Positions 14,216 through 28,495 of a DNA stretch of 64,000 nucleotides are shown here, in pieces; the stretch's first letter is position 1, and every line of letters begins with the position of its first letter. A program made the position numbers and the translations under genes. The notes below the pieces were generated by a model. It searched no databases. It was not told the DNA's origin and was given only the letters and a program-made list of their open reading frames with translations. The stretch is taken from the NCBI GenBank assembly GCA_009823395.1, contig CM020519.1, positions 16,761,001 through 16,825,000 on the forward strand. Direction: 5' to 3'. This stretch comes from Thamnaconus septentrionalis (lineage: Eukaryota; Chordata; Actinopteri; Tetraodontiformes; Monacanthidae).

Positions 14216-15606
14216 ATCCATGATGCTCTGCAGCAATGGGCGCTCCGACGCCTGGATCACCTCACCTCACCTCCCCCCCCCCGCTTAAATATAAAACCTA
14301 TTGGTTTTGTGCACCGCATAACAAACACCCAACGACTGCGCCGTCACAGTCTGACTCCTCCCACCCCCCACTTCCCCAATGGCCAGCCTCAACATTTTTT
14401 CCCACAAACGTAATCTCTGGATAACGCGTCCGCCTTATCGGGTGATCGCGCCCTCGCCGCCGCGACTTCGTCAGATCTCAACGGCACATTTATGAGTTCA
14501 TCAAGGCTTCTCCTTCGCGTTGTGCACGAGGCTTTGAATGCATCACTCGGGAGGCGCTACGTTTGTTACTTTCCTGCTCTGTGGCAGTGAGGCCTTGACA
14601 CCAGGTCTTGGAATACGTGCTGCAATGCGCTCGCAAGGACCTTTTGTGTTTGTACAAAATCCACTTTTGTCTGGCCTTGGGCTGCATTTCGCACCAGCCC
14701 CCGCCACTCGGCTGGCGGAAAAACAGTGTTTTCCCTTCTTTTGTCAAGAGGGGCAACCTTAACGAGGTGCCGCGCTGCCTTGTCCAACACGCACCCCTCC
14801 CTCTCAAGGCAAGAAAGCCCAGGCCGAGTGCGCCTGCCTGGATTTGACTCGCCGGAGACAAATCCTAATAGCCATTGTTTGACCTTCGACCTTGGTCTAC
14901 ACACACAGGGACCCCACAGAAAGCTGGGCTTCTGGCCCAGAGAAGGAGCGGCGAGGATATTGTGTTGTGGACACACATGGTTTATCCCTCAGAGCTCTAA
15001 ACTGAAATACTCCAGTCTTGTATTATCACAAATTCTAAGAAATCGGCACATTTTGTCACAAGTGGACATATGGCGTTTCAGAATCTCTGTGGATTCTTTG
15101 AAGGACGAGTTACTATTAAACTTTTTTTTTTTTTTTTTAACACTTGATGGAATAAAATGACATTTTGACATTGCAGATCTGGCCTAAGACTCTCTGGCAG
15201 GTGAACTTTTAGAAAAGACTTAAGTACAAAAGAGTCATATTGATTGTCACCTCTCCTTTTTTTTCTCCTATATTGTGAAATCTTTCAGCCAGTTCCTTTT
15301 AAGGGAGTGGAGGCAGAGCGGCTCCCTCCGCCTCCTAGACAAATTCTGGGTGCATGAATCATCGGCTCTCCGCCCCGTCCTGCCCGTCGTCACTGTTTGT
15401 GCCGGGCCGGCCCGCCGGAGATTAGGCAGCAGCGTCAAACGTTAGTGTCTCAAGACGCACGGGCAGCGCTCCAGTTGCGAGTATGGAGGCACCTCCTCCC
15501 CCCCCGGTGGAAGAATGTGAAATCGCTCTGGGTGGGCAGGTAGTGGGCTCACAATAGGAGACCACAGAACTGACTTGAGGCGATATGAGCAATCTGCAAT
15601 TATGAG

Positions 15607-16173
15607 TAGTTGATGAGAATTCCGGCTCTTTTCAGAGAACCGGTTCTTTTGGCTCGGCTCACTTTTGGCTCCCAAGCGGCTCCTTAGATTTTTTTTGTTG
15701 CTTATTTTATCACCAAATTATGTGCTAAAATGAATGACCAATGTTCATGATATTCAAAAATACTAAATGTGTATTATTTATACACTCGACGTGGAACACA
15801 GTGCTGTAAAAAATAAATATAAAATACCAAAAAACACCCACCCCAATACAACTATGTACAAGTGAAAGAACACATCAACAAAATATCACAACATGGTAAA
15901 AACAAAGTTTTTCAGAAAAAACAAAAAGACGCCTCTAAATGCCTATATGCCTCCTCAACTTTGAGGGATTCATCCCGTTTCTCCTTTCAGTGACTAAAAA
16001 ATATACTATGACAAATATATACGTGTGCGTGTGTCTTATACATACTAAGTTATTTATTATTCGGTTTATCCTGTTTTTGATATTAATATATATATATTTT
16101 TGACATTTCTCTATCGCACAAAACCTAGGAGCTGGCTCCTAGAACCGGTTCGTTCGCGAACGAGCCATCACTA
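15607..16173. mobile_element. Non-autonomous hAT-like element with 8-bp target duplication
   Basis: The left end has agagaaccggttctt and the right end has agaaccggttcgttcgcgaa followed by cgagccatcacta. The outer ends (tagttgatga and its partner tagtgatggc on the other strand) form imperfect inverted repeats. Flanking octamers attatgag (15599-15606) and attgtgag (16174-16181) agree at 7 of 8 positions. The 567-bp interior is A/T-rich and non-coding. The GAACCGGTTC terminus is a known teleost hAT-type signature. Confidence 0.85.
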
Positions 16174-16461
16174 ATTGTGAGTTGACATCAATCCGACTGT
16201 CAAGTCTACCAACTGCTCCGTCACTGTCGGACAGAGTGGTGACGGACAAAAGAAACGGAACAAGAAAATCTCACTTTTCACTCACTTCCTCCGTCTCGCA
16301 CGTCGCCGCAAAGTGAGAAAAGTGTTTTTTGCGGCGGAGCCGGAAACTGCTGAATTGTGGTGACATGATGCTAGTGGGTGGAATCTGTCATCCGTGCCTG
16401 TCTGTGTGTCCATCTGGTACGACCCCCTGTTCAACTCCTCGAGCACTAGTGCACATATGGG

Positions 16462-16464
<3 letters not shown>

Positions 16465-16519
<55 letters not shown>
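16465..16519. repeat. (CA)n microsatellite
   Basis: About 27 perfect CA units. Confidence 0.97.
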
Positions 16520-16522
<3 letters not shown>

Positions 16523-17318
16523 GGAACAGCTGAGTGAAACTACCCTTCCTCCCGCAGCGCCTCAGGACTCATCCAGGTGTCCACTTTCCTCTCTTCCTCC
16601 TCCTCCTCCTCTTCCTCCTCTCAGTTTTCCAATGGGGAACATCGCCGGACCCCCTTTTCAGATTCCTCACACTGAGCGTGACAAAAGCGAGACGCTCGGC
16701 TCGGCTCGGCTCGGCTTAATCTCATTTCAGCCGGCAGGTGATTTTCATGCATCGAGGTCGTGTGAGAGACGCACTTGCGTGTCCGTCTCAGCAAGCAGCT
16801 CGTTCTGGACAGCGTAGCAGCCGGCAATGGCTTCAGCGTGACGTTAATCAGGCCGCACAACAAGCTTGACGGTGAAAAAAAAACCAATAAAAAAAACAAA
16901 ACCACTTCCTTGAAAATTTCCGTGTCTAAATATTGTGTTTGTAATCTCTCTGAAAAATTGCTTCCACTGTTATTTGGGTAAACTGCAGGTGTATCAACTA
17001 TGATGGTATTTTTAAGTTTTGTCCAGATAAATGATAATACAGTTTGCCAAACATATATATATATTTTTTTTTTTTGAAAAAAAAAGGGTGGAAGTATATA
17101 AAGTAATTATTTTGGAAATAAAGAAAGAAAAAATGTGAAAGTGTCAAAAATATGATGAATAATGCAAAAGAGAAAATAAAGAAAATGGAACAAAGACAAA
17201 AATGCCAAGACAAGGAATGTAGAGAAAAAGCGAAATGAGAACCAAAGGCAAAACAAGAAGAAATGTTCTAGTTGTGTGCCCAAAGCCAGCAGTTCTGAAG
17301 ACTGCTTATTAAGCAAGG

Positions 17319-17364
<46 letters not shown>

Positions 17365-18779
17365 GTGAGAGAGAATGATATATTGAATCGCACCTCCGTG
17401 GAGCAGCTGCGATGATGAGACGGGGAGTCGGGAGACAGAGGTGTCGTCTACGTTATGGGCATGCGCGCGCACGCACGCACACACACACACACACACACAG
17501 ACACAGGCACACGCGTGCACGCAGACACACAAAGCCACAATGCTAAGCCAAGTTCTTTATTGTATTACTGCGGCCAGCTCGTGTCACGGGGAGAGCAAGA
17601 GGGGAGAGCAAGACTAGAGAGAAAGAGAGAAAGAGATGAATTTGTTGTGACCGTCTGGCGGACTCAGCTTTTTACATGCAGCGCACCCCCCCCCCCATCC
17701 TCCTCATCCACCCCCTCCCCTCTCTGATATCCACCTCTTTTCTTTATTTCGTTCCCTTTCCCCCCCCATCTACTGGCAAACTTAGCATACCGGAAGATAA
17801 TGAGGAATATGAGGAGGAGAGAGGGTAGAGTTTTTTTTTTTTGAAAGTAAAGGTTTAAAAAATGAAGGTTGGGAACGAGGGACGGGCGGAAGGAGGGTGG
17901 AGAAACGGGGAAAAGGGACGACTGATAGGGGGGGCGAAAAAGCGATTGAATAGATGAATCTGATTTATCTATAATGAAATCAGCCTCCGTCTGTATGGAG
18001 CCGCGTGCTCCATTCAGCCCTTTTCTGCTGCTACAGCCAGATTCCAGCCGCTTAATATTCCAGAGATGGGCGCGAGGAGATGCGCGTCCATCATCCGGGT
18101 GCTTAGGAGGCCCCGGCTCGCCCGCTGCTCCCACTTTGAACGTGAAGTTATCGCTTGTTGCCGTTTTGGAGAGTCAATTACGTGCGTGCGAGCGCTATCA
18201 TCGCATCACAAAAAAAAAAAAAAATATCTAAATAATTTTTTCAATTGTGTTTGGGCACGAGGCTATCTGCGAGATGAGCGGGATATTTGGTATCTTCTGA
18301 AAAGATGAGGATTATGACACAATACGAATACTTAGTCAAAGAAAGTGAAGATGTTTGATGAATTATTGGCTTCTAAGGTAAGGTTTTTTTGGGTGTTTAT
18401 GTGAAACATGCTAAAAAAGTAATTTCTCTTTGAATTTTGTCATTTTGATCCCCTTACTGCAATAGCTTAAATAATTAGTGTAGATGTTGCCGAAACAGCT
18501 GGAGAAAAAGATAAACGCGACGCTACAGTCTTTTCTAGTAAGCATTGTTTCGCTACCCCCCCCCCCCACCCCGTGCGCTAGCTTTGGCGAGAGTTCCAAC
18601 AAACACTGCAGTCAGTAGAGGCTCACCATTGGGCGCCAACATGCAGTGCGCTGTCGTATAGAAAAAAAAAAACGAACACAATTTGTTTTTCATTATAAAT
18701 TTGGATGGATTTGTTTTTTTTTTAACAAATGAATCCAGCCAAGATTTTAGAAACATCTGTAACAGTAATGCTAAGAATA

Positions 18780-19150
18780 TAGCACAATTATGTATACTAT
18801 GATATATGTGTATATATTTTTGCAGAACGAGTACTTGCATTACAGTACCCACTGACACTGATACCGAGTACTTGATAAGGCCATTACACATGACAGAATG
18901 ACTTCAGTTTTTTAAAATTTCTCCACAGATGTCCTGTTATTTGAACAACGTTCCTCAGCATGTCTTTCTGTCTGGAACATGGTGACTGTCACAAGTTTCA
19001 CTGCAGTACCAACACAAATTGAGCAAAACTGTCATGTACATGTACAACTGGTATCGGTTTCATGGTATCAACACATATTTTCACAAGTGTGAGTAGAGTA
19101 CCGAACCCCGGTATCGATACCAATACCGATATCGGTATCGATACCAGGCC
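18780..19150. mobile_element. Dispersed repeat ending in GGTATCGATACC palindromes
   Basis: The segment has motifs such as gataccgagtacttgat, and ends with nested palindromes: ggtatcgatacc at 19110-19121 and 19134-19145, and a 16-bp palindrome at 19123-19138. It shares the TACCGATACCGATA motif with 13.75 kb. It is probably a degenerate non-autonomous DNA element. The boundaries are estimated. Confidence 0.5.
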
Positions 19151-19575
19151 AGCTGCCCCACCACGTTTTCTTTCTTGTCTAAAAAGGACATTTAAAAGTA
19201 GAATCATGGCGCAAATTTAATATTGTACGGTGTAAAACGATTTGAAACTGTTTCACGAACCACAAAGAAACACGCTTGCAAACAACTCTGTTGGAGGTTG
19301 CACACTCTGGCCACAAATTTGATGTATTACTCATCCAAAAAAGTAGCACAGAATTTCAGTTGGTTTGGGTGAAGTGCGACAAACAATCCTCTCCAATCGC
19401 CCCGCCCACCCACGTCTGTCGTCTGAGGAAACATTGATAAAGTCTCTGCCTCGCTGCTCTCGATGATGTGTGTTTGCGTCTTCGGGGGATCGTCGCCGTT
19501 TGTTTATTTGCTCATGAATTCTGTGGCATCACTGGAGAAAGATTTCTTTGCGCATGCGCACGCGCTCACAGTGGA

Positions 19576-19609
<34 letters not shown>

Positions 19610-19693
19610 TTTCATGTCCATCCAGGCATGAAGCAATCCACTCCTCACATACTGCCTCAGGCCAATCCTCCCCTTCACCCACCCATCCACCCC

Positions 19694-19694
<1 letters not shown>

Positions 19695-19729
<35 letters not shown>
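19695..19729. repeat. (CA)n microsatellite
   Basis: About 17 CA units. A CT tract lies at 19577-19602. Confidence 0.95.
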
Positions 19730-19730
<1 letters not shown>

Positions 19731-20376
19731 GCCCATTGCCTGTGGCCAGACATTCTGTCCAAGGAAGCTGCTTTTTTTTTTGTGACTCTTCCAGTTGTTA
19801 GTTTGAGTGGATTTTACACAACGCCCTTGGCATAACTTCACAAACACACTCACACACACATGCGTGTTTCTCCTCTCTCTGCAAGATGCGTGAAAAGCCA
19901 CGCGCTCATGTTAAAAGGGCCCGACACGGCGGACTTTCTCTTTCTGTGGCCTCGCCGTAATGACAGACTAACAACACACACGCAATTTGCTGCACCCATT
20001 TCATTTTATTTCTCTTCCCCAGAGACCCTCTATGGCGTGTTTATTGTGTACACACGCACGTCAGTGTGGGTTGTGTGAATTTCTGTTTGCCGCATGCGTT
20101 AGGTTTTCTTAAATTGCCTCCGTTGTCACGTCAGATGTTTTTTTTTTTTTGTTTCTTTTTAACTCCAGCAGCTTCACTAACGTCTCACTGATGGATGTAA
20201 ATTTGTTGTAAATCAAAGGATGGAGCGGTGCTGGCGGTGCCCGGCGGGTTTGCTCGTGCTCTTCTCTGTGAAATCCTTCCGTGATTCGGGGAAAATTACG
20301 GCCGGATCACTCGTCCCCACATCAAGGCAACCAAAGTGAAATAAATATATAAAATAAATAAAAGGTTTGTGATCGT

Positions 20377-21055
<679 letters not shown>

Positions 21056-22074
21056 TGCTCTTTCAGTGGCCAAACTGGTTTGATCCTTTGCCTTCATCCT
21101 TCGCCTACTATCACTTTCCTTTCCCCAATCCCTTCCCCTCTTCGTGCCTCTCGGGCAGGAGACAGAGAGGAGCGGACAGTCAAAGGAGATGATCCCTTCC
21201 TACCTCTCCTCCTCCCTCTCGCTGTCCCCCTTCTCTCTCTCCCTCTCCAGCGCTCTCCAGCGTTACAAAGCCCCTTGTCCACTCTGATTACTTACATTAA
21301 CGTGAGCAAGAAAAAGACTGCGACTCTGGCCTGGCCTGCGCGCGCGGTGGTGAAGAAAGAGCGCGCTGGTGCTCGTGCTTGGGCCCCAGACACAAGTCAA
21401 CAACCAAACAGGGCAGTGATTGTCGGGATTGTTGTGTAACAACCAATAGTTTCCTTGTGCGACAAAGCAGAGATAAACGAGCATTTTCTGGCCTGCCTGC
21501 TGTGAGAGATGCCACTGATGGGGAACGAAGGCGGAAGGAAAATAAGCTGAGTGCGTGTGTATGTGTGTGTTAAGTGCCCAGGGATACGCCATCAAGAGTT
21601 GGGCATTTGGGGGCGGGGGAGTGGGGGATTGATCGGAAGCTCGAACGTGGCCAGTCTGCACTTGTTTCCCATTATCAAGGCTCCGAAGTGATCACAGAGC
21701 AAACACAAGCCCGCGCTAATTACTTGGCTCGCGTCTCGGCGTACGTGCCTCGACGGGAGCGTCCGGGAGGCCGCGAGCGTGCGCGCGATTGCGCTCGTAA
21801 AGGAAACAATAGAGCGGTGGGGTGGGGGTCGGGGGAGAGATGGCTTGTGTGTCTGTCTGAGAGAGAGACGGACAGAAAGAGCGAGAGGACAGGGACGCGG
21901 AACGCTGTGGGAAAGTTTCAAAGAGAAAAGCGGTCACACATGGCCGCTCATTTGGATCTCGAGAGATGAGAGAAACGGCGCTCGGTGCACTAGACGCAGG
22001 AGGTTTGTTGAGGAAATGTAGTTGTGCATTGTAGAGCTGGAAAAGAAACAACACACCCTAGTGTGACAGCCGCT

Positions 22075-22225
22075 GCGCCCAACCAAATGGAGAACCAACG
22101 GTCTCGGTCTCAAGACCGCTTTTGAAGGGTTTCGGTCTCGTCTCGGAACGGAGGAATTTTTACCCAGTCTTGTCTTGGTCTTGCGATTTTTGACAGAGAC
22201 CGTTTGAGACTCAATGACAGATAAT
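22075..22225 (+). repeat. Dispersed repeat (TCTCGGTCTCG family), copy 1
   Basis: The segment contains ggtctcggtctcaagaccgc, ttttgaagggtttcggtctc and tcttgtcttggtcttgcg. The reverse complement of 59190-59240 matches it (gttttgaagggtctcggtct), so two copies of one repeat lie in opposite orientations 37 kb apart. The family is unnamed but typical of fish genomes. Confidence 0.65.
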
Positions 22226-22366
22226 AACAGAAGAATCCAGCCGCTGCCTTGTTTGAGACACCCAGAGTGACACGCCCCCTTATTTCTAGTTCATTTGTTT
22301 TTTAATTTTAAGAAGCTTTGTAACATGACAACAACTACAACTAACTACAGCACATCATCAGTGATG

Positions 22367-22785
22367 TCACCTGGGCTCATTGAGTGTTTCAGGTCTTTCA
22401 CACATCGTGCGCTCTCCTCCAGGCCGCTCAGGCAGGGGTGGGTGATCAATCCCCACCTTGTGTCCAGGTAGGGCTACCCTACCCATGGATCTCCTCTCCT
22501 GATCCACAGCCACCGTGAGGCAACATCTGCTGCCTCCTTGATGGCCCTTTGCTTTCTGGTCCCTGTGATGGCCAGCCAGCATGCCCTGCAGAGGGACTGG
22601 CATCTTGCAACCCACGCCGTCTCATCTCTACCACTCCTCTACCAGTGCGTGGTACTTGGCTCTCTTTCTTTCGTTGGCCTCCTCGATGCTGTCCTCCCAG
22701 GGGAGCGTGAGCTCTAGGAGCACGACCTGCTTGGAGGTTGCTGAAGTCAGCACCAGGTCTGGCCTTTTTTTTTTTTTTTTAAGTA
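22367..22785 (-). pseudogene. Non-LTR retrotransposon fragment (R2-like), C-terminal end
   Basis: The minus-strand translation contains PDLVLTSATSKQVVLLELTL and PWEDSIEEANERKRAKYHAL, followed after a frame change by a segment with GCKMPVPLQGMLAGHH and, near the end, PPLPERPGG and ETLNEPR. I recognise these from the C-terminal region of fish non-LTR retrotransposon polyproteins, often annotated as R2-type. The fragment lacks the reverse transcriptase core, has at least one frameshift, and its upstream part (higher coordinates) ends at a T-rich stretch. It is a dead 3' remnant, consistent with 5'-truncated LINE insertion. Confidence 0.75.
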
Positions 22786-25700
22786 GCTCAAAACAGCTGG
22801 CAAAGCAGCCAAATGTTTTGCAGAAATTTATTAAAAGATACCTTGCTGAAAAGAAATGTCGCTGTTCCATTTATGTAGAAGCAAACTTGAATTTTAAAAG
22901 AATTTGGTCTGTGCCTCGCTTGTGTAGCTAAAAAAATTAAACAAGAGAATGATTGCTTCATTTAAAAAAAAAAAAAAAGTAGCATGAATCGTTGAGCTGT
23001 AAGCAGACTGAAATTGATCCTATCCAAAACCAGGCCTGGGTGACTCACCTTTGCCCCCTGGGGGTCTTGCCAAAAAGTGCACGCAAAGAGAAAAAGCGCA
23101 AAAGGGGGTCAGCGAAGTCACCGCACATCTTGATTGCATCGAGTCGTCCGGCGTATTTTTCCGTTGTTGTGTTGGCTTGCTTGGGCGATACCCTGCGTCT
23201 GCATCCCCTCCAGTGACACTGACGTTAAAGGCTCCCTCCTCCTCCTCCTCCTCTTCCTCCTCCTCCTCCTCGTTCTACGGGTCCGTGCTTGATGAAGCGT
23301 CGCTGTGGCGCCCTGAAGCAATAGGCCACAACCTCCTCGGAACGATCCCCCATGAAGTGGACATTTCAGGGTCAGCTCCGGCCGACATCTTGCAGGGAAC
23401 GCACTTCCCCTCCTCCGCTTTCTTTGCTCTTGCCGCAAGATCCCCTCAGCTTGGCGGCCTTGCTAGTCCCACGCCGTGGAGAGAGGAGCAAGAGGTGCCG
23501 CACGGCGCTCGGAACCTCGGCAAGGCCAACCAAGGCGGGACCGACTGATGTGCTTCAACTCGCTTGTTTAGGGCTGTCGAGATTTGACATTTTGCTGTTT
23601 TCCCCATTTTGAGAGGCGAGACGGAGGGAGAGATGGAAAAAAAATAACCACGCAAGCACATCTGTCCCCATAACAGTGGTCAGGCCAAGGTCGGCCATCA
23701 TTTTCACTTTCCGAGGCGGCGTTTTGCTGTCGACTGAAGTAAAAATGGTGGCATTATGCGCCTCGAAGTGACAAGATAAAAGAACATCAACGCTCGGTGG
23801 AGGACTGTCCTTTTGGTGCGCCGAGTACCCTCATAATGGCTCTCACACCCCTCCTCCCTCCTCCCACACCAGTAAAAAAAAACATCTGCCCTCAGAAATT
23901 CTGTAACGGGTCTGTTTTACTCTGTTGAATATTAGAAAAAAAGGCAGATTTCAGCTTTAATGCTGTTTGCCTATTATTAATTCTGATTATTATTAATGTA
24001 GTATGCGCATTTGATATTGACGTGTGTGTAGTTTGCTGTGCTTGCATTTGTGCGGACCACTAAGAGACGGTGGTGGTGGGGTCATCAAATGCGAAATTTG
24101 AAAATTCAGCGTTTTCCGCCCAATGCGCGCTCTGGCTTTAATACGCCGCTGTGAACTATCCGAGGTCTTTTCTTGTGTGGTTGCAACTTTTTTCTCCTCA
24201 AGCGCAAAGATCCGTCAAAATGAAATCGTTTCTCGTTTGCCCACATCGTCTAATCACGGAATATTAGCGTTTCGTTTCTCAACACATAATCGATATTAGC
24301 AGCAAAGTAACACGGGTTAAATCGGCATCACTTTAACAATTACCCATCACCCCAAAGCGGGGATCTGAGAAGTGAAACGGAACATAAACGGTCCGTTTCG
24401 ATGGCGTCAGTCAGTTCTACCTGCTGGTCAGCTGATCATGCTCGCCATCATGCTTCCACCGCAACTGTGGCCAATTCAATTTTCACCACCTGCTCCTCTG
24501 ACTACAGCTCTTCTAGATCCAAATTCAAACTGAGAGGGCAGAAGGATTTCTTTTTTTTTTAAATCTTTCTCAGACTGGAGGATTTTTTTTTTCTCTCAAA
24601 ATCACAAGATTTGAGTCCGACATCGAAACGAAACGTCGACGGGCTTTCAGCGACCTGGCAGTCATTTTACACACCAAACACTGACTCTGTACTCCAACAG
24701 CAGACATCCGACTGTTCTGCCCGGCGAGCGTCTTGTGGTATGGATGGAACAGATTACACCAGATTATGCCGGGCGGAGAATGTGGCAAAACACCTCGAAA
24801 AAAAAAACCCACCGAAGGGCACAAACCACCAGATTAAACTGCAGCAGTCGATGCCCGCAGATTGCGTTGCTCCCTCAGCGGGACGAGGCTTGCTGGCACC
24901 TGACAAAATCCCTTCAGTTCCAGCCCGAAGCGCCTAACACAGCGGCTTCCCTCACAAAAAGACCCCCAATCCAACTCTGAGTGCACCCTGCAAAATGTGC
25001 CTGAATGACAAGAGAGTCCTGGCAGTGCTTTTGCGAAGGTTGAGGTGGGTTAGTGTAGGTCAAAAGGCAACACCCAGATGGACGTTTTTTTTTTTTTTTT
25101 ACGATTGGCGTGATCGATCATATTCATCCGCCTGGTTTTAATGTGGTGGGTTGTGCTGTGGGTCTCTGTATCTGCCTGTTGACCCCAATATGTTCAGACA
25201 AAGGGGAAGAGCAAAGAGATGGGACATGCTTAACAATGGTGTCTGGTGTCATGGGTTTCTGTGTAGTGTGTGTGTGTTGTGTGAGCGCCCGAGGCAGTGC
25301 TCTAAACCTGAAGGTGAGTCGGGAACCGGTTTTTACATTCACACACACACACACACACATTCACCATGTTTGAAAAACGACCACTCCCACATAGGTAGTT
25401 GCCTGCCCCTCCCCCACCCACCGAGCCACTCCTCCGCCCCGAGGCACACATAGCGACACTGCGAGCGTGCGGGCCACAGGACTCGGGTTCACGACTCGAA
25501 ACGAGGCGAACGACACAATTAGCTGACGCGAAATGAATCGTTTACCGAGCGAGGGACCATTGCGATCATTGTCACTCGTCTTGTAATTAAAGCCAAGGAC
25601 GCCGCAGCGGAGCATATGGCCGCTTTGCCCGTCAATGAAATCCACACTCTTGCGTCGGAGTATTTCCCCGTTGTAAAATGTAATAACAGCTGTCCTTGGG

Positions 25701-27947
25701 CCGGTTACGGCAATCGTAAAGAGGCGACAACTCCCCAAACTCATTTACCACACGCACAGTCGCTCGTACGCACATGCACGGTGAACCCGGAGACAGAAAG
25801 GAGCGGATGTCAGCGCGGCTTCTGCTCCCGCTTCTCTCCCGGCTCTACGCTTCCAGTCCAAAACATTTGACCTTTGCCCTCCTCTTTTCACTGCAGGACG
25901 CCAACACCCGCGCTGGCATCGACACCTCCGTAGGTGTTTGCTCCGCAGTTAGCGGGTGCTCGTCGTCGCGCGTTTAGGAAGAAGCCGAGGCGTGTTCCTC
26001 GCGTCATTTGAAGCTACGACAGATGATCGGTCGGTGCGGCTGGTGCAGCTTCTGGTTTGGACGGAACTTCAAAACTGAACTGAACCTCGTTTTTGCGTGG
26101 GAACGACACCAGAGTATAAGAAGATTCGCTGAAACTCGCTAATACTGACGTTCGTTGGCAAAACTCAGCCCCAGCTGGCGCAGCCGAGCACGCCTCAGAC
26201 AACTTTGCTAATTTGGCGGTGATCACTGAAACTGTGTAAAACTGAAATCCAAACAAAAGTCCTCCTACGGCGTGTATTTTTAGGTTGCGTTAAAACTTAA
26301 ATGGATTTTTTCCGAATTCCATCCAAACTGTAACATGGGTGTGTAAATAGCAGAGGGCGTTGAACACAAGACGCATATTTAATAACGGCCTTTTCGAAGC
26401 GAACCCGCTAACCCACTCGGCAAACACATGCTTTATGCTGCATTCGGGCGCTCAGTCGCTTAACGAAGACCTCCGGTCTCTATTTATTTATTCCTGTTAT
26501 CATTGCAGACATAGTTCTTACCCCTCAGCGCAGCCAAGGAAGCCTCGGGAGACTCTCACACCAACGTGTAATGTAAGTTTAGCTCCCGCAGACTCCCAGG
26601 ACAAGATGCTTTGGTAGTCGTCTGGCCCGCTAGCGCGCTAATCCCAGCTCGTGCGTTATTTTTCCCTTTGTTTTGGTCTCTGTGGTTTTCACCACTGGGT
26701 ATTGTGCTCGTTCTTTTTTTTCCTGTGTTGGCAGTGAAAAACAAATTTCCTCCAGGACAGTAAATGCTATCGTTAGGTATCTTTTTGTTTTGTTCGACAG
26801 AACTGTGTCACAACCACCAGATAAAAGAGCTTCTTTGACACGTTTTTTTTTCCACATCTCTCTTTTTTCCAATTGTTATTTTAAGACCTTTTTCACTCCT
26901 TTGAAGTTGGATGTTTTAGAGGCTTTTTCCCCCCCCTCTCTCCCGACGTGCGTTTATTTATTTGTCTCAGTATTTTTTTTCTCTCTCGCTCTCCCACTTC
27001 CCCGTCTCTGTCGGCCTCTCCAGTATTAGTGCTGTTTCAGGTGGTTCTTTTGTGTGCGTCGTTTTGGAGAACCGCTCCCCCTTTCCCCCCCGTCGGACGA
27101 GCCGAACAACAGAAGTGCTTCTGCTGCACAAACACCAGGATAGACTAAATCCGAGCCGCCAGTCGGTCAGTAAATCAGTCAGTCAGCCTTTGAGCCAGCT
27201 CGCTGGACAATCGGAGAAGTCACCCAGGCAGTTCAGTGTGTCACCGCTGTCTGTGCTGACTCGCTAAGCCACCCGCGTCACATTTAACCTGCTTAAAGCT
27301 GTGGTGGTGGTGGTGGTGGGAGGGGCTGGGGAGTTCAGGGTGTCTTCTTTTCCTTCCCACTTTCTTGTCCACCCACTCTTCCCGTCCTCTGCAGACTTTA
27401 TTCCCTTGCCTTTTGTTTTCTGTAAAAAAAATTCCTCCGAGTGTCCGTGCTTGTGAGTGTGTCTGTGTGTGTCTGTGTGTGTGTCTGCGCATGTCTCTGG
27501 GGGCTGGTGTTAATGTCTGTTTGTTCTGCCCTTATCTCATCCACACCAGACCTGCTTCTCCGTCCAAAAACCTTAGCTGCGCCCCGATTGGCTCTGAAAC
27601 AAACTGCCTCCTGCCCGCTCTGTGATTGGCCCATTCAAATCCTCCACGGAGGATTGTGCATCATTTGACTGCGTTTCCCCTCCCCACACCCCAGCCTTGG
27701 TCATTTATCAGTGAGCTATCAGGGGGAAGGTCTGTTTGATTGTCGGTGTGTTGGGGAGTTTGCGGTTCCCATTGACGTGCAGGTGCTCCAGTGGCCCTCA
27801 GATTGTATTTAGTAGTAATTGTGACCTTATTCTATCCAGTATTGATTACTGTTCAGCGCAGGCCAGACTTTGATGTAATAAATGGAACATGCCCATGTAG
27901 TCGGATTCACATTGCGTCTGTGTCCTCCGAGAGTCTACGTATTATTC

Positions 27948-28495
27948 GTTTTTCAAAATAAAACCAAAGCCAAAAAAATGGAACAGTGCCTTGTTTTTTT
28001 CTGATTCCCAAGTTTGCACTCAATTGAAAAATGGACAAATCGGATACTGGGTGATTGTCCAATTTGTATAGTTCGGTTTGAGCCAAGTCATGTGACCCTG
28101 AAGTTTTCTACTGCTTCTGTGTGAGATGTCAAGTTTAAACAAAAATGACACACCTGAAAAATGACTGCAGTTTTATGTCATACCTTCTGGTCTCAGCAGC
28201 TCCCTCTTACCTTGTTTGAAAAGCACACACATGTTAATTTTTTTTATTCTTGCCGCAATCTCTTGCATGCATGTAAAACAAACAAAAAAAAAATTCAATA
28301 GATTTAGCAGAAAACTTGAAAAATTAAAGTTTTCAAATTGAACAATTGCCCGTTTCCCATTTTGTCCATTTTCCAATTGAGCGCAAAATCAGGGAAACCG
28401 AAGAACTGTTCTTTTTTTGGGGGGAGGTTGTCAAAACAGATGAAAAAAACCAGTTGTTGTTTAGTTATTTTAGCTTTGGTTTTATTTTGAAAAAC
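27948..28495. mobile_element. Fold-back (long inverted repeat) element, 548 bp
   Basis: The left arm (27948-28075) and right arm (about 28325-28495) are inverted copies. gtttttcaaaataaaaccaa at the left end matches the reverse complement of the right end, and gaacagt, ctgatt, ctcaattg.aaaatggacaaa and attgt.caatttg all recur in inverted order. The arms differ by small indels. No 8-bp or TA target duplication could be fixed. I do not recognise the family. Confidence 0.75.

Noticed and set aside
23051..23548. 165-codon + strand frame
   Set aside because: It includes a serine run from a CTC repeat and no recognisable domain. It is probably a chance frame in GC-rich sequence.
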